A DNA stretch of 64,000 nt from Chitinophaga niabensis (lineage in GTDB: Bacteria > Bacteroidota > Bacteroidia > Chitinophagales > Chitinophagaceae). The DNA lies in NCBI RefSeq assembly GCF_039545795.1, contig NZ_CP154260.1:2671001-2735000 (forward strand), written 5' to 3'. Under the pieces are notes generated by a model. That model made no database searches and was not told where the DNA came from. It was given only the letters and a program-made list of their open reading frames with translations. How positions within the stretch are numbered: the first letter of the stretch is position 1; every line of letters begins with the position of its first letter. A program made the position numbers and the translations under genes. Shown here piece by piece: positions 44,389 to 53,786 of the stretch.

Positions 44389-46539
44389 TTACTTCGCCCC
44401 CGGCCTGCAATGTTCCCGTAAAAACTGCGTGTACAATGCAGACAAATGTTCGTATGTTCCCGCACCTTCAGAAATACCATGTGTTCTGTTAGGATAAGGC
44501 ATGAACTGGAACAGCTTTTTATATTTGATCAATTCATTCACCAGCATCTCCGCATTCTGATAATGAACGTTATCATCACCTGTACCGTGAATATAGAGTA
44601 ATTGCCCTTGTAAGTTCTTTGCATACGTGATCGGAGAACCTTTCACAAAGTCTTCCATATTCTCAGCAGGCAAGCCCATGAAGCGCTCCTGGTAAATGTT
44701 ATCGTAGGTCAGTTGATTGGCAACTGCAGCTACCGCAATCCCAGTTTTATAGATCTCCGGATATTGGAACAACAGGTTCAGCGTCATGGAACCACCACCG
44801 CTCCAGCCCCATACTGCAATACGGTCTGCATCCACAAATGGCCATTTCAGGATCTCTTTGGCACCCATTGCCTGATCTCTTGCATTCAGTACACCTACTT
44901 TGCGGTAAATGCTTTTCCGCCAGGTACGTCCTTTCGGAGCAGGTGTTCCGCGGTTATCCAGTGAGATATAGATGTAACCATCTTCATTCATATTACCCGC
45001 ATACAGGAAATTCTGTGCGTTGCCAAAACCATCCTGCACCGTGCAGGATGCAGGTTCCCCATACACATAAAATACTACGGGATATTTTTTAGTGGAATCA
45101 AAGTTGGCAGGTTTCGTGATCCAGCCATCCATTGTTACACCATCTTCTGTAGTTACTTTAAAGAACTCCACGTTATTTTTTCTTCCGGCAGCGGCTCCAA
45201 ATTCTTTGCCACTGAGGCTTTTGTGATCAGGCAAACTAATGCGTTCATTTTGCGGCGTGAACTGGTGGTTCTCAAAACTATGAATGGCAAACAAAGCATT
45301 GGAAGAGATCTTGTACTTATGAATGCCCGCCTGGTTTGCAGGCGTAACACGTTCTGCTTTGCCACCGCTTAATGGAATACGGTAGAGATATTGCTGCGTG
45401 GCATTTTCAGGAGAAGCAATAAAATACACCACGTTGTTCTTTTCATCGATCTTGTTAATATTGATCACATCGTATTCACCGGGTGTGAGTAATTGTTCCT
45501 GTTTGCCGTCTGCAGAAATACGATAGAGATGACGCCAGCCGTCTTTCTCACTCACCCATACAAAAGCTTTCCCACCCTGGATCCAATCCCAACCGGTGAT
45601 ATCACCATTATCCCAGGCAGATTTCACATCTAACCAGGCATCATCTGTTTCTGTATATACCGTTTGCGCTTTGCCGCTTACAGGGTCTAACACCATCAGT
45701 TTAGAGGTGTTCTGTTTCCGGTTCAGTTGCTGGATCATGAGGCTGTTCTTACCGGGCAGCCATTCCATACGGGGAATGTAATGTTGCTGTGCATCGCCGG
45801 GCACCTGCATCCAGGTGGTTTTCTTTGTGGCCAGGTTCACTACGCCTACTTTACAGGCAGAAGGGCTCACACCTGCTTTGGGATATTCTACCGGGATGGT
45901 ATACGAATAGATCGAATCTGTGTTCCTGATCATAAGAAAGTCCCTGATCTTACGGGCATCTATCTGCCAGTAGGCAATACTCTTGCTGTCAGGGCTCCAT
46001 CTGAAACCATCACGACAGCCAAATTCCTCTTCATAAGCCCAATCGAAAGTGCCATTGATCAAACGGCGGGTACCGTCTTTGGTCAGTTGGTCTATTTTGC
46101 CCGAGGCCAGGTCTTCCACATAAAGGTTGTGATCACTCACGTAGGCCGCCTTTTTGCCGTCCGGGGAAAGTTTGGTGAACATGAGGGTCACTTCGGGCAG
46201 GGATTTACCCAGTTTCTTTAACTGCGTGGTTTTCAGGTCATACAACCAGTAATCCCCGCGGGTATTGTAACGCCATACACGGCGTGTGTTGCTGAAGATC
46301 AATACTTTCTGTTCATCATCACTGAAAGTAAAGCTTTGAATATTGCCCGCTGCACTCAATGCTTTGGCGGGTACTTTTTCACTCCTTTGGTTGTCTTTTG
46401 CCTGGTAGGCCATAATGGCCCCGTTTTCTTCTGTATAATAGGCATTTCCATCGGCGGACCATGTGATGTCCTGAGATAAAACCGGGAGGCCTATGCATAC
46501 GCAAAGGCAGAGTAGTAGCAGATTTCGGATTAGTTGCAT
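44389..46539 (-). CDS. S9 family dipeptidyl peptidase IV
   Basis: 716 residues: signal peptide from ATG 46539 (MQLIRNLLLLCLCVCIGLPV then LSQD), beta-propeller DPP IV N-terminal domain (WAYEEEFGCRDGFRWSPDSK with the Glu-Glu substrate-binding pair), then an alpha/beta hydrolase with the nucleophile in GWSGGGSMT, Asp in HGTGDDNVHYQN and His in NRTHGIS. Removes Xaa-Pro dipeptides in the periplasm or outside. The canonical GWSYGG is GWSGGG here. Earlier in-frame ATGs exist at 46566 and 46632. Confidence 0.92.
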   Translation of the reverse strand: MQLIRNLLLLCLCVCIGLPVLSQDITWSADGNAYYTEENGAIMAYQAKDNQRSEKVPAKALSAAGNIQSFTFSDDEQKVLIFSNTRRVWRYNTRGDYWLYDLKTTQLKKLGKSLPEVTLMFTKLSPDGKKAAYVSDHNLYVEDLASGKIDQLTKDGTRRLINGTFDWAYEEEFGCRDGFRWSPDSKSIAYWQIDARKIRDFLMIRNTDSIYSYTIPVEYPKAGVSPSACKVGVVNLATKKTTWMQVPGDAQQHYIPRMEWLPGKNSLMIQQLNRKQNTSKLMVLDPVSGKAQTVYTETDDAWLDVKSAWDNGDITGWDWIQGGKAFVWVSEKDGWRHLYRISADGKQEQLLTPGEYDVININKIDEKNNVVYFIASPENATQQYLYRIPLSGGKAERVTPANQAGIHKYKISSNALFAIHSFENHQFTPQNERISLPDHKSLSGKEFGAAAGRKNNVEFFKVTTEDGVTMDGWITKPANFDSTKKYPVVFYVYGEPASCTVQDGFGNAQNFLYAGNMNEDGYIYISLDNRGTPAPKGRTWRKSIYRKVGVLNARDQAMGAKEILKWPFVDADRIAVWGWSGGGSMTLNLLFQYPEIYKTGIAVAAVANQLTYDNIYQERFMGLPAENMEDFVKGSPITYAKNLQGQLLYIHGTGDDNVHYQNAEMLVNELIKYKKLFQFMPYPNRTHGISEGAGTYEHLSALYTQFLREHCRPGAK

Positions 46540-46795
46540 AAATGTCAGGCTGAGTTTGTAGCGCATAAAAATAAGGGAATAATGCCCAATCCCCGGCAGG
46601 GAAAATGTTGAATGGTAATAAGGGGGTAACAATGTGGCCTAAAGTTTGATTTGTTAATGGAAAAAAGGCTACACTAGCGCATTTTCACGAAACAGCAATA
46701 AATATTGATAGTATAGCCATTTGTTAATTAAAAGATTTATCCATAATAATTTTTGACAATTTAAAATATTTGTTATTTTTAGGGCATCGATCCTA

Positions 46796-47071
46796 ATGAA
46801 AACCAAAGAAACCAGTATGGTACAAGTATCCTATTCTTACAAAAACCGGGAATTCGTTCAATTAGAAGATTCCATCATGAATCAAATTGCAGAAAGTGGC
46901 AAGCGTATGCTTTTCGCCCTTCTGGAACCTATTCACGACCATTTGATGAACGAAAATGGTAAAATCCGCATTTGTTTAGACGAACACCCGAACATTGAGC
47001 TGGAAGGCTTCAGTGCTCCCGTGAAACACAAAATCGAATGCACCCTTCGTGGTGAAGAAGATTTTAATTAA
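46796..47071 (+). CDS. Small conserved-looking hypothetical protein
   Basis: 91 residues, not recognised, soluble: MVQVSYSYKNREFVQLEDS and RMLFALLEPIHDHLMNENGK. Coding quality is supported by a long AT-rich promoter-like region upstream (TTGACAATTTAAAATATTTG near 46753) and a clear terminator after it. A start at the ATG 46817 (MVQVSYSYK) is equally possible. Confidence 0.65.
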   Translation: MKTKETSMVQVSYSYKNREFVQLEDSIMNQIAESGKRMLFALLEPIHDHLMNENGKIRICLDEHPNIELEGFSAPVKHKIECTLRGEEDFN

Positions 47072-47114
47072 TCCTTTTAACCGCTTACACTACGTTTTTA
47101 CACTACCTACTGAA

Positions 47115-47151
47115 TATGCGGTGCATCCCCTTGGTGTGCACCGCTTTTTTA
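47115..47151 (+). terminator. Terminator after the 46.8-kb hypothetical gene
   Basis: GCGGTGCA pairs with TGCACCGC across TCCCCTTGGTG and is followed by TTTTTT. Confidence 0.85.
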
Positions 47152-47188
47152 ATTATGCCATAGCTTAAGGCGATAACCGGAAACAGAC

Positions 47189-47734
47189 ATGGTGAAGACG
47201 ACCAGGACGATCAAAATCACAGGCAGTAGAACGCTTATAGGCAAAGTACTGCGTATCATCTATCTCCTTTTAGCCATTTTATTTCTTATTGCAGGCCTCG
47301 CAGAAGGCTTTATCATGATCACCATTATTGGTTTGGCAGGAATTTTAGGCATTACCGGCGTATGGCTGATCAGGAAAATGACGGTCGTTACACTGGATGA
47401 TGTGGGCATTCATTATAAGAGCCCTTTCTGGAACCTTAGTTTTGCCTGGGAAGATGTGAGGACCACCGGGGTGTATTACATCAAAAACGGGGAGGTATAC
47501 AGGGAGTATCCGGAAGATGCGGATCTGCTTAACCTGAAGGGCTGGCCACGCAACATCTTTGTTTCCACCCGTTCCACTTATTACCCACGGCGGCACGACA
47601 GGCTTACTACCCGCGCCGGCATTCATTTCCGCTGGAACAGGGACGCCTGGGAAGTGATCACCCGGCATGTAAGTAAACAGGCACAGAATGCTTATTATAT
47701 GCACTGGGAACCCCAATATCATCATCATCATTAG
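47189..47734 (+). CDS. Membrane protein with PH-like C-terminal domain
   Basis: 181 residues: two N-terminal helices (IIYLLLAILFLIAGLAEGF and MITIIGLAGILGITGVWLI), then a beta-rich cytoplasmic part (TVVTLDDVGIHYKSPFWNLS and FAWEDVRTTGVYYI) like bacterial PH/YcxB-type domains. It ends in four natural histidines. Unknown function. Convergent with the BI-1 gene through a shared terminator. Confidence 0.65.
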   Translation: MVKTTRTIKITGSRTLIGKVLRIIYLLLAILFLIAGLAEGFIMITIIGLAGILGITGVWLIRKMTVVTLDDVGIHYKSPFWNLSFAWEDVRTTGVYYIKNGEVYREYPEDADLLNLKGWPRNIFVSTRSTYYPRRHDRLTTRAGIHFRWNRDAWEVITRHVSKQAQNAYYMHWEPQYHHHH

Positions 47735-47740
47735 GATAAT

Positions 47741-47776
47741 AAAAAAAGCCGTCTCGTATTGAGACGGCTTTTTATT
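47741..47776. terminator. Bidirectional terminator
   Basis: AAAAAAGCCGTCTC and GAGACGGCTTTTT form a perfect stem with loop GTATT between two convergent genes. Confidence 0.9.
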
Positions 47777-47795
47777 TCCCTGTAAGAGAAACAAA

Positions 47796-48539
47796 TTACT
47801 TATTACTGCTCAGCTTAGACAGCAAACGCAGTATTTCCAGGTACAGCCAAACCAGTGTAACCAGCAGGGCAAAAGATGCGTACCATTCAAAATACTTCGG
47901 TGCACCCTGTGCAACGCCATTTTCGATCATGTCAAAATCAATGATCAGCATCAGCGCAGCTACTGCGGTCACTACAATAGAGAAACCAATACCCAGCATA
48001 CTGCCTTCGTGCAGGAATGGAATATCAATATTGAACATGCGCAGTACAAATGCGATCAGGTAGAATATTGCAATACCGGCTACTGCCGTGAACATGATTG
48101 ATTTGAAACGCTCCGTAGCGCGGATGATCCTGGCGCGGTATAAAATAAGCATCGCAATGAACACGCCGATAGTTAAACCTACCGCTTGCAAAACAATGCC
48201 ATCATACAGGCTGCCGTAAACAGCAGATATCGCACCAAGGAATAAACCTTCTGCAATCGCATATGCAGGAGCCAGGTAACCGGCCCACTCCTTTTTAAAG
48301 GAAATGATCAATGCAATAACTAAACCGCCAATTGCGCCTCCCCAAACGAAAGGCATAATGTTAAACCCGCTGGCGAATTTACCCCAGGAAAAAACAGCTG
48401 CAGCTAATACCAAAGCCAGCAAAAATCCCATCTTGGCAATAGTGCCGTTAAGGGTCATCGCTTCACCATACGCTGTCTGTGAAGCCTCCTGGAAAGTCTT
48501 TTCTTTCAGTACAGGGTTGTTTGATTCAAGTAGTGCCAT
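47796..48539 (-). CDS. Bax inhibitor-1/YccA family membrane protein
   Basis: 247 residues with seven hydrophobic helices, for example MGFLLALVLAAAVFSWGKF, AEGLFLGAISAVYGSLYDG and VTAVAALMLIIDFDMIENGV. The IDFDMIENGV segment with its acidic residues matches the pH-sensing Asp pair of the BI-1/YetJ calcium-leak family. Single-gene unit. Confidence 0.92.
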   Translation of the reverse strand: MALLESNNPVLKEKTFQEASQTAYGEAMTLNGTIAKMGFLLALVLAAAVFSWGKFASGFNIMPFVWGGAIGGLVIALIISFKKEWAGYLAPAYAIAEGLFLGAISAVYGSLYDGIVLQAVGLTIGVFIAMLILYRARIIRATERFKSIMFTAVAGIAIFYLIAFVLRMFNIDIPFLHEGSMLGIGFSIVVTAVAALMLIIDFDMIENGVAQGAPKYFEWYASFALLVTLVWLYLEILRLLSKLSSNK

Positions 48540-48580
48540 AGTTCACACAATTTAATTCATGTAAATATACAAAATTTTTC

Positions 48581-49126
48581 TCAGTCGTCTTTACCGCCTT
48601 TCTCTCCTGCAAACCAATGCTCTTTTTCCCGAAATAAAACGTTAAAAGTTGTAAGTGAGCCATAGCAGCGGGTAATATATTGCTGTAGGTTCACTTTATC
48701 CTCATCACTGAGCAGTTTATGCCCGTTAATTTGTTGCTCCAATACCCGCAGCCTGTCACGGATCATCACAATTTTATGAAAGAAAACTTCCACCGGAACT
48801 TCTTTCGGTTTCAGGGAACTGTCCTTAGGCTGCAATAACATCGTACCGCCCGTCCACCTGTCTCCCAGAGGAACCGTTTCGGAGAAACCACCCCAGAGCC
48901 GGAGGATCTTTAAAAGAGAGGTTTCCACTTCAGAAACCGTTTCCACTTCAACAGTCTTGTTCTCTGTATACAATACTTCAAACAGGGGGTCTGTTTTATC
49001 TACTTCCAGAATGCCTTTGTTGATAAAGGTGATCACGTACTGCGCGTATTTCACGCCAATGATCACACCCGGTCCGTGATGCGCATGCTGCACACGGGAG
49101 CCGATACCTGCTGTGAGTTCTTCCAT
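48581..49126 (-). CDS. Hypothetical protein with Tudor/SH3-like N-terminus
   Basis: 181 residues. The N-terminus GIGSRVQHAHHGPGVIIGVK followed by YAQYVITFINKGILEVD has the pattern of the small beta-barrels seen at UvrD/PcrA C-termini and CarD (G.RV.H...GPG.I..V....). The remainder is helical and unrecognised. Precedes the BI-1 gene on the same strand. Confidence 0.6.
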   Translation of the reverse strand: MEELTAGIGSRVQHAHHGPGVIIGVKYAQYVITFINKGILEVDKTDPLFEVLYTENKTVEVETVSEVETSLLKILRLWGGFSETVPLGDRWTGGTMLLQPKDSSLKPKEVPVEVFFHKIVMIRDRLRVLEQQINGHKLLSDEDKVNLQQYITRCYGSLTTFNVLFREKEHWFAGEKGGKDD

Positions 49127-49160
49127 GCTGTTTTATTTATTATTAGCAACAATATACAGA

Positions 49161-50066
49161 TCAATCTGCATTTTCCTGCTCGTTTATTTCACGGCCGGAG
49201 AAAGAAAGAATAGTATTGATCAGCATCCTGCGCATCTTACGTTCTGTTTCCTTATCAGGGCGCGGAATCAGGAACTGCACCTTGTAATGTACCAGGTCTT
49301 TTTTGATCTCCAGGATCTTCAGCGAAAAACTGTTCTCCGTAATATTACTGGCGTAAGGGCGTAGAGAGGCCTTCAACTCTCTTTCCAGCATGTCCGGAGA
49401 CGACTGGTACTTAAGGTCCAGTTCAAATTCTATCGTTAGCTTTTTAATGTTCTGTTTGCTCTGGTTCAGCACCATGGAGGAAAAGATCACGGAATTCGGG
49501 ATCAGCACAATATCATCATCATCATTCTGCAATACCACATTGATCAATGTAATGTCCAGCACCTTTCCCTTGTACTCTCCCACCCTGATCTGGTCTCCCA
49601 GGGAAAGCTGATCGGAGAACATGATAATTAAACCATTGATCATATTCGCCACATACTCTTTGGTTAAAAGGGCAAAGGCTGCCGCAGCGATACTAAGACT
49701 AAAGAAAGTTTCTTTCAGGTTCAGCCCCGTGAAATTCATGAGGGCCACCAGGAAAACAACGGTATTGAGTACAGAGGAAATGCGGTTCAGCCCCAATACA
49801 AAGTTATCCCTTGTAAGCCGCTGCAGGCGGTTCTTTCTGAGGTACCAGGAGATCAGTACGATCCATCCGATGGAGATAAGGATATTAGCACCCAGGAACA
49901 GAGACAGCGCATTCGCCGTCCTGCCCAGCCAGTTGTATTTTTCGAAGTAGTTATGCTGGGTCAGATTTACATACAGCACGCCGAAATACAATACCAGTTT
50001 GACTATAAAAATAAGGATCTCATTCCTGAACTTCTTCTTGTTATAAGTAGCCTGATCTGTTACCAT
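49161..50066 (-). CDS. Small-conductance mechanosensitive channel (MscS family)
   Basis: 301 residues: three to four N-terminal helices, a pore helix region with AAAAFALLTKEYVANMINGL then IIMFSDQLSLGDQIRVGEYK, then the beta domain (VLIPNSVIFSSMVLN) and C-terminal alpha/beta domain. Opens under membrane tension to release osmolytes. A TAAATTTG box ends 8 nt before the ATG. A second, larger MscS-type gene is at 54794. Confidence 0.9.
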   Translation of the reverse strand: MVTDQATYNKKKFRNEILIFIVKLVLYFGVLYVNLTQHNYFEKYNWLGRTANALSLFLGANILISIGWIVLISWYLRKNRLQRLTRDNFVLGLNRISSVLNTVVFLVALMNFTGLNLKETFFSLSIAAAAFALLTKEYVANMINGLIIMFSDQLSLGDQIRVGEYKGKVLDITLINVVLQNDDDDIVLIPNSVIFSSMVLNQSKQNIKKLTIEFELDLKYQSSPDMLERELKASLRPYASNITENSFSLKILEIKKDLVHYKVQFLIPRPDKETERKMRRMLINTILSFSGREINEQENAD

Positions 50067-50074
50067 GATATTTG

Positions 50075-50082
50075 CAAATTTA
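50075..50082 (-). promoter_or_regulatory. -7 box of the 301-residue MscS gene
   Basis: TAAATTTG on the minus strand, 8 nt before the ATG at 50066. Confidence 0.4.
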
Positions 50083-50134
50083 AGGAATATAAGATTGTAT
50101 ATTGTAAAGGCTACTCTTAAAAATTGTATAACGA

Positions 50135-52312
50135 ATGATGAAGTACCTGTTTACTTTTCTCGTAGCGGCAGCTTATACCCTGCCCCTGACGGCACAACTA
50201 AAGCCATCACATAATTTATCTTTCCCATCATTAGCCAAACGCTGGGACGAAGCCATGCCATTGGGTAACGGCGTATTAGGCGCACTGGTCTGGGAAAAGA
50301 ACGGCCGTCTCCGTTTTTCATTGGACCGGGTAGACCTCTGGGATGAAAGAGAAGCCCTGCACCTGGATAAATACTCCTTCAAATGGGTAGAAGAACAGGT
50401 ACTAAAGAAACAATACGATACCGTACAACGTGCGCTGGATGAACCTTACGAAGCATCCGCCTACCCTACAAAATTACCGGGAGCGGCACTTGAATTTGAT
50501 ATCAGTTCATTCGGAGGCGTACAATCCAATGTACTGGACCTGGCCACAGCACTCAATATTGTGAAATTCAGGAACGGCACAGAGATGATCACACATGTGT
50601 ATGCAAATGAACCTATGGGCAGGTTCACCTTCAGCAACATTACCGACAAGGAATGGGAACCACAATTACTGATACCGAATTATAATACCGGCGCAAGTGG
50701 TACTACAGCCAATAGTGTAGAGGGGCTCGGTCTGGAAAAACTGGGTTATGCAAAAGGCACGGTTACCAAAACCCCTGGCAGGATCATCTATCATCAACCC
50801 ATCAGTGAAGGAAAATATTATGAAGTAATGGTATGGTGGGAACATTTCCCCGGTAACAATGTGATCGGCAAATGGACCATTTCCAATAATAAACCAGCCA
50901 TCGATATGCTGCGGAACGAAACGGCCACATGGGGTAAACACACAACCTGGTGGGCTGATTACTGGAAAAGTTCCGCCATCAGTATTCCGGATACCCTGCT
51001 TGAAAAGCAATACTACCGTGAAATGTATAAACTGGGATCAGTAGCACAAACAGGCGCTCCCGCAATTTCACTCCAGGCAGTATGGACGGCAGACAATGGA
51101 AACCTCCCTCCCTGGAAAGGCGATTTTCATAATGATCTCAACACCCAGCTAAGTTACTGGCCCGCCTACACGGGTAATCACCTGAAAGAAGCTGCCACCT
51201 TTACAGACTGGTTATGGAAAACCCGCGCCGCCAATAAGAAAATGACGCAACAATACTTTGCAGTGGAAGGATTAAATGTTCCCGGTGTAGAAACCATCAG
51301 CGGTTATCCCATGGGTGGATGGATCCAATACTCTCTCTCTCCCACCGTTGGGGCCTGGGTTTCCCAGCATTTTTACTGGCAATGGAAATACTCCATGGAT
51401 GCACAGTTGCTGAAAGAGAAAGTATATCCTTATCTCCATGAAACCGCTACTTTCTTAGAGAATATTACCCGCCTTGAAAATGGGAAACGCAAACTTCCCA
51501 TAAGTTCCAGCCCTGAATACCACGATAACAGCATCAAAGCATGGTACCTCAACTGGACGAATTATGATCTCTCCCTCGCGCATTTCCTTTTTACGGCAGC
51601 CGCAGAAGTGAGCGCTGCAGCAGGCAAAGCAGCGGAAGCTAAACACTGGAAAAGCGTTCTTTCACAACTGCCTGCATTAGATGCCAATGAAACCGGCTTA
51701 ACTGTAGCACCCGGTGAAAACCTTGGTTCTTCTCATCGTCATTTCTCGCCTTATATGGCCATATACCCGTTAGCGTTATTGGAGGATAAAACAGTGATCA
51801 AAAACAGCTTACGACATATAGAAAAGCTGGGCACCCGTGCCTGGGTAGGTTATTCCTTTACCTGGCTGGCCAGCATTTATGCAAGGGCCAATGAAGCAGA
51901 CAGCGCTGTAAAACAGTTGCAGATCTTTGCCTCCAACTTCTGTTCCCCCAATAGTTTCCACCTGAACGGTGATCAGCAAGACGGCCAGTATTCCAGTTTC
52001 ACTTATCGCCCCTTTACACTGGAAGGCAATTTTGCTTTTGCGCAGGGTATACATGAATTGCTGCTGCGCACCAGGAGTGGCGTAATAGAAATATTCCCTG
52101 CAGTACCTGATAGCTGGAAGAACATCAGCTTTACCAGTCTTAGAGCTGAAGGGGCTTTCCTGGTAGATGCAGAAAAGAAAAATGGCGAAATAGTCAAAGT
52201 AAAGATCCTTTCAGAAAAGAATAATACCCTGAAGCTCAGGCTCCCGGATGGTGTTGTTTCTGAGTATAAAATGACAGCAGGCCAGATGAAGGAATTTGAT
52301 TTTAAGAAATAG
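50135..52312 (+). CDS. Glycoside hydrolase family 95-like protein
   Basis: 725 residues with a signal peptide (MMKYLFTFLVAAAYTLPLTA). It follows the GH95 plan: N-terminal beta-sandwich (RWDEAMPLGNGVLGALVW), helical-barrel catalytic domain with HNDLNTQLSYWPAY (residues 332 on) and SSSPE461, and the C-terminal LEGNFAFAQGIHELLL with E630, then IEIFPAVPDSWKN. Characterised 1,2-alpha-fucosidases have Asn at the first position of the N-x-N pair and Asp in DGNFG; here these are D334 and E630, so specificity or mechanism may differ. Glycan degradation at the surface is likely. Confidence 0.82.
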   Translation: MMKYLFTFLVAAAYTLPLTAQLKPSHNLSFPSLAKRWDEAMPLGNGVLGALVWEKNGRLRFSLDRVDLWDEREALHLDKYSFKWVEEQVLKKQYDTVQRALDEPYEASAYPTKLPGAALEFDISSFGGVQSNVLDLATALNIVKFRNGTEMITHVYANEPMGRFTFSNITDKEWEPQLLIPNYNTGASGTTANSVEGLGLEKLGYAKGTVTKTPGRIIYHQPISEGKYYEVMVWWEHFPGNNVIGKWTISNNKPAIDMLRNETATWGKHTTWWADYWKSSAISIPDTLLEKQYYREMYKLGSVAQTGAPAISLQAVWTADNGNLPPWKGDFHNDLNTQLSYWPAYTGNHLKEAATFTDWLWKTRAANKKMTQQYFAVEGLNVPGVETISGYPMGGWIQYSLSPTVGAWVSQHFYWQWKYSMDAQLLKEKVYPYLHETATFLENITRLENGKRKLPISSSPEYHDNSIKAWYLNWTNYDLSLAHFLFTAAAEVSAAAGKAAEAKHWKSVLSQLPALDANETGLTVAPGENLGSSHRHFSPYMAIYPLALLEDKTVIKNSLRHIEKLGTRAWVGYSFTWLASIYARANEADSAVKQLQIFASNFCSPNSFHLNGDQQDGQYSSFTYRPFTLEGNFAFAQGIHELLLRTRSGVIEIFPAVPDSWKNISFTSLRAEGAFLVDAEKKNGEIVKVKILSEKNNTLKLRLPDGVVSEYKMTAGQMKEFDFKK

Positions 52313-52337
52313 ATAGGTTAGCCAGCTTTATATCAAT

Positions 52338-52376
52338 ATTCAGCCGCCGTTGTGTCACTCACTTCGGCGGTTTGTT
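52338..52376 (+). terminator. Weak terminator-like hairpin after the GH95-like gene
   Basis: GCCGCCG and CGGCGG form a stem with a loop of about 15 nt followed by TTTGTTCTTT. Confidence 0.4.
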
Positions 52377-52481
52377 CTTTATGGGGCTTTGTTTCAGGGG
52401 CAGGCAGCCACATGCAACCATTCATCCGGAGTGGCGTCTTTAATATAAAATACCAGCAGCTTATGCCTTATCCCTGCGTAG

Positions 52482-52747
52482 TCCTGCATGAAGAGCTGCA
52501 TCGCATGCCTTACAACTTTCAAAAGCCTGTTCCATCAGACAAATAACCGATGGAAGTCGCTTTCTGAAAATGCTTATGGCATTTACCTGGTGCATTACAT
52601 TTTGTGATCCGGTGCCAGTACCTGCTGCTGGAATTTCAGCTGCCGGCATTGATGAAAGCGATCATCACATTTGTAGTAGCGGTGGTTGTAAGTTGGTGGG
52701 TTACAGCATTGGTCCGGAAGAATAATAGCATCAGAAAGTATTTATAG
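52482..52747 (+). pseudogene. C-terminal remnant of an acyltransferase-3 family protein, frameshifted
   Basis: From 52482 one frame reads MKSCIACLTTFKSLFHQ ... WKSLSENAYGIYLVHY, the typical end region of acyltransferase 3 membrane proteins, then hits TGA at 52605. Losing one base at the T run 52600-52603 shifts to the next frame, which continues FVIRCQYLLLEFQLPALMKA and a last membrane helix (IITFVVAVVVSWWVTALV) and ends RKYL at the stop 52745. The N-terminal 250 or so residues are absent upstream, where stops occur in all relevant frames. A decayed fragment, not a working gene. Confidence 0.75.
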
Positions 52748-52792
52748 GCGTACTCATTGCAATTCGAATAAATAAAAACTGCTAGAGAAAAT

Positions 52793-52834
52793 GAACTCCC
52801 CGGGCGTCTGCCCGGGGAGCGCTATTTTTTTTCA
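52793..52834 (+). terminator. GC-rich terminator downstream of the remnant
   Basis: CTCCCCGGGC pairs with GCCCGGGGAG across GTCT; CGCTATTTTTTTT follows. Confidence 0.8.
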
Positions 52835-52961
52835 GATAGTGATCTATAGCAATTAATGTATTTCCGGTAAACGAACCCAGCAGTTTTTCTCCAAATAAGC
52901 CATGCATATCCACAACAAAACGTAGCTTTAACTGTTTACTCAGAAACAAAAGCAAGGTCCT

Positions 52962-53786
52962 ATGGTAACCGATTTCTCCTGGCAATTTTCCGGCACACAC
53001 TTCCATGGTATCACCTGGCAACCTGAACGGTTCAGTCATGTGATGATCATGATCCACGGCATTGGCGAACATGTTGGCCGTTATGGCCATGTAGCAGAAT
53101 TCTTCCAGCAGGAAGGATACCTCGTTACCGGTATCGACCATTTCGGTCATGGAGGAAGTGATGGCAAACGCGGTGCCGCGAAAAAACTGGAAGAGATCTT
53201 CGATTACCTGCAAGGGTTCATTCAATATGTACAGGAAGCTTATCAGGTGCCTGTTGTATTATATGGGCATAGTATGGGAGGAGGCATCCTCACTGGTTTG
53301 CTGTTACACCGTCAGCCGGATGTACTGGCTGCTATTATATCGGGCCCTGCATACATTGTGGGCAGTAAACCCAATGCTTTCCTGAGAGGTGTATTGAAAG
53401 TAGGCGCTACCTTATTTCCGCAGGTACGTGTAACCCCGGGGCTGGATATCCACCAGATCTCCCATGATCAGAAAGAAGTAGAGAAATTCCAGCAGGACCC
53501 GCTCCGGCATGATAAAGCCAGTCTCCGCCTCATGGACATTCTCGTATCCAATGGCGCCTGGTGCCTGGAACATGCAGATCGCCTAACTGTGCCTTCTCTC
53601 TTAATCCATGGAAATGCGGATACTTTCACCAGCGTGGAAGGCTCCCGCCTGTTTGCAGAACGAGCACCCAAAAAACTGCTTACTTATAAGGAATGGGATG
53701 GCTTCTATCATGAATTACATAATGAGCCGGGGAAAATAGAAGTACTGCAGTTTATTGCAGGCTGGCTGAGCCATTTTGCATCATGA
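52962..53786 (+). CDS. Alpha/beta hydrolase, monoacylglycerol lipase/lysophospholipase type
   Basis: 274 residues of the Hydrolase_4 group: MIMIHGIGEHVGRYGHVAEF near the N-terminus, nucleophile Ser104 in GHSMGGG, Asp in HGNADTFTSVEGSRLF and His in GFYHELHNE. Cytosolic, probably cleaving monoacylglycerols or lysophospholipids. The last five codons and TGA stop (CATTTTGCATCATGA) are the first unit of the downstream 79-80-bp repeat. Convergent with the 2OG oxygenase gene. Confidence 0.9.
   Translation: MVTDFSWQFSGTHFHGITWQPERFSHVMIMIHGIGEHVGRYGHVAEFFQQEGYLVTGIDHFGHGGSDGKRGAAKKLEEIFDYLQGFIQYVQEAYQVPVVLYGHSMGGGILTGLLLHRQPDVLAAIISGPAYIVGSKPNAFLRGVLKVGATLFPQVRVTPGLDIHQISHDQKEVEKFQQDPLRHDKASLRLMDILVSNGAWCLEHADRLTVPSLLIHGNADTFTSVEGSRLFAERAPKKLLTYKEWDGFYHELHNEPGKIEVLQFIAGWLSHFAS

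Noticed and set aside
47716..47734. C-terminal HHHH as an engineered tag
   Set aside because: It is a run of four codons in a chromosomal context with a native terminator; natural His-rich tails are common.
52782..53225. Minus-strand ORF of 147 codons
   Set aside because: Most of it is antisense to the lipase gene. The intergenic part reads KLRFVVDMHGLFGEKLLGSF, which looks protein-like, but no family match comes to mind and it crosses a terminator hairpin.
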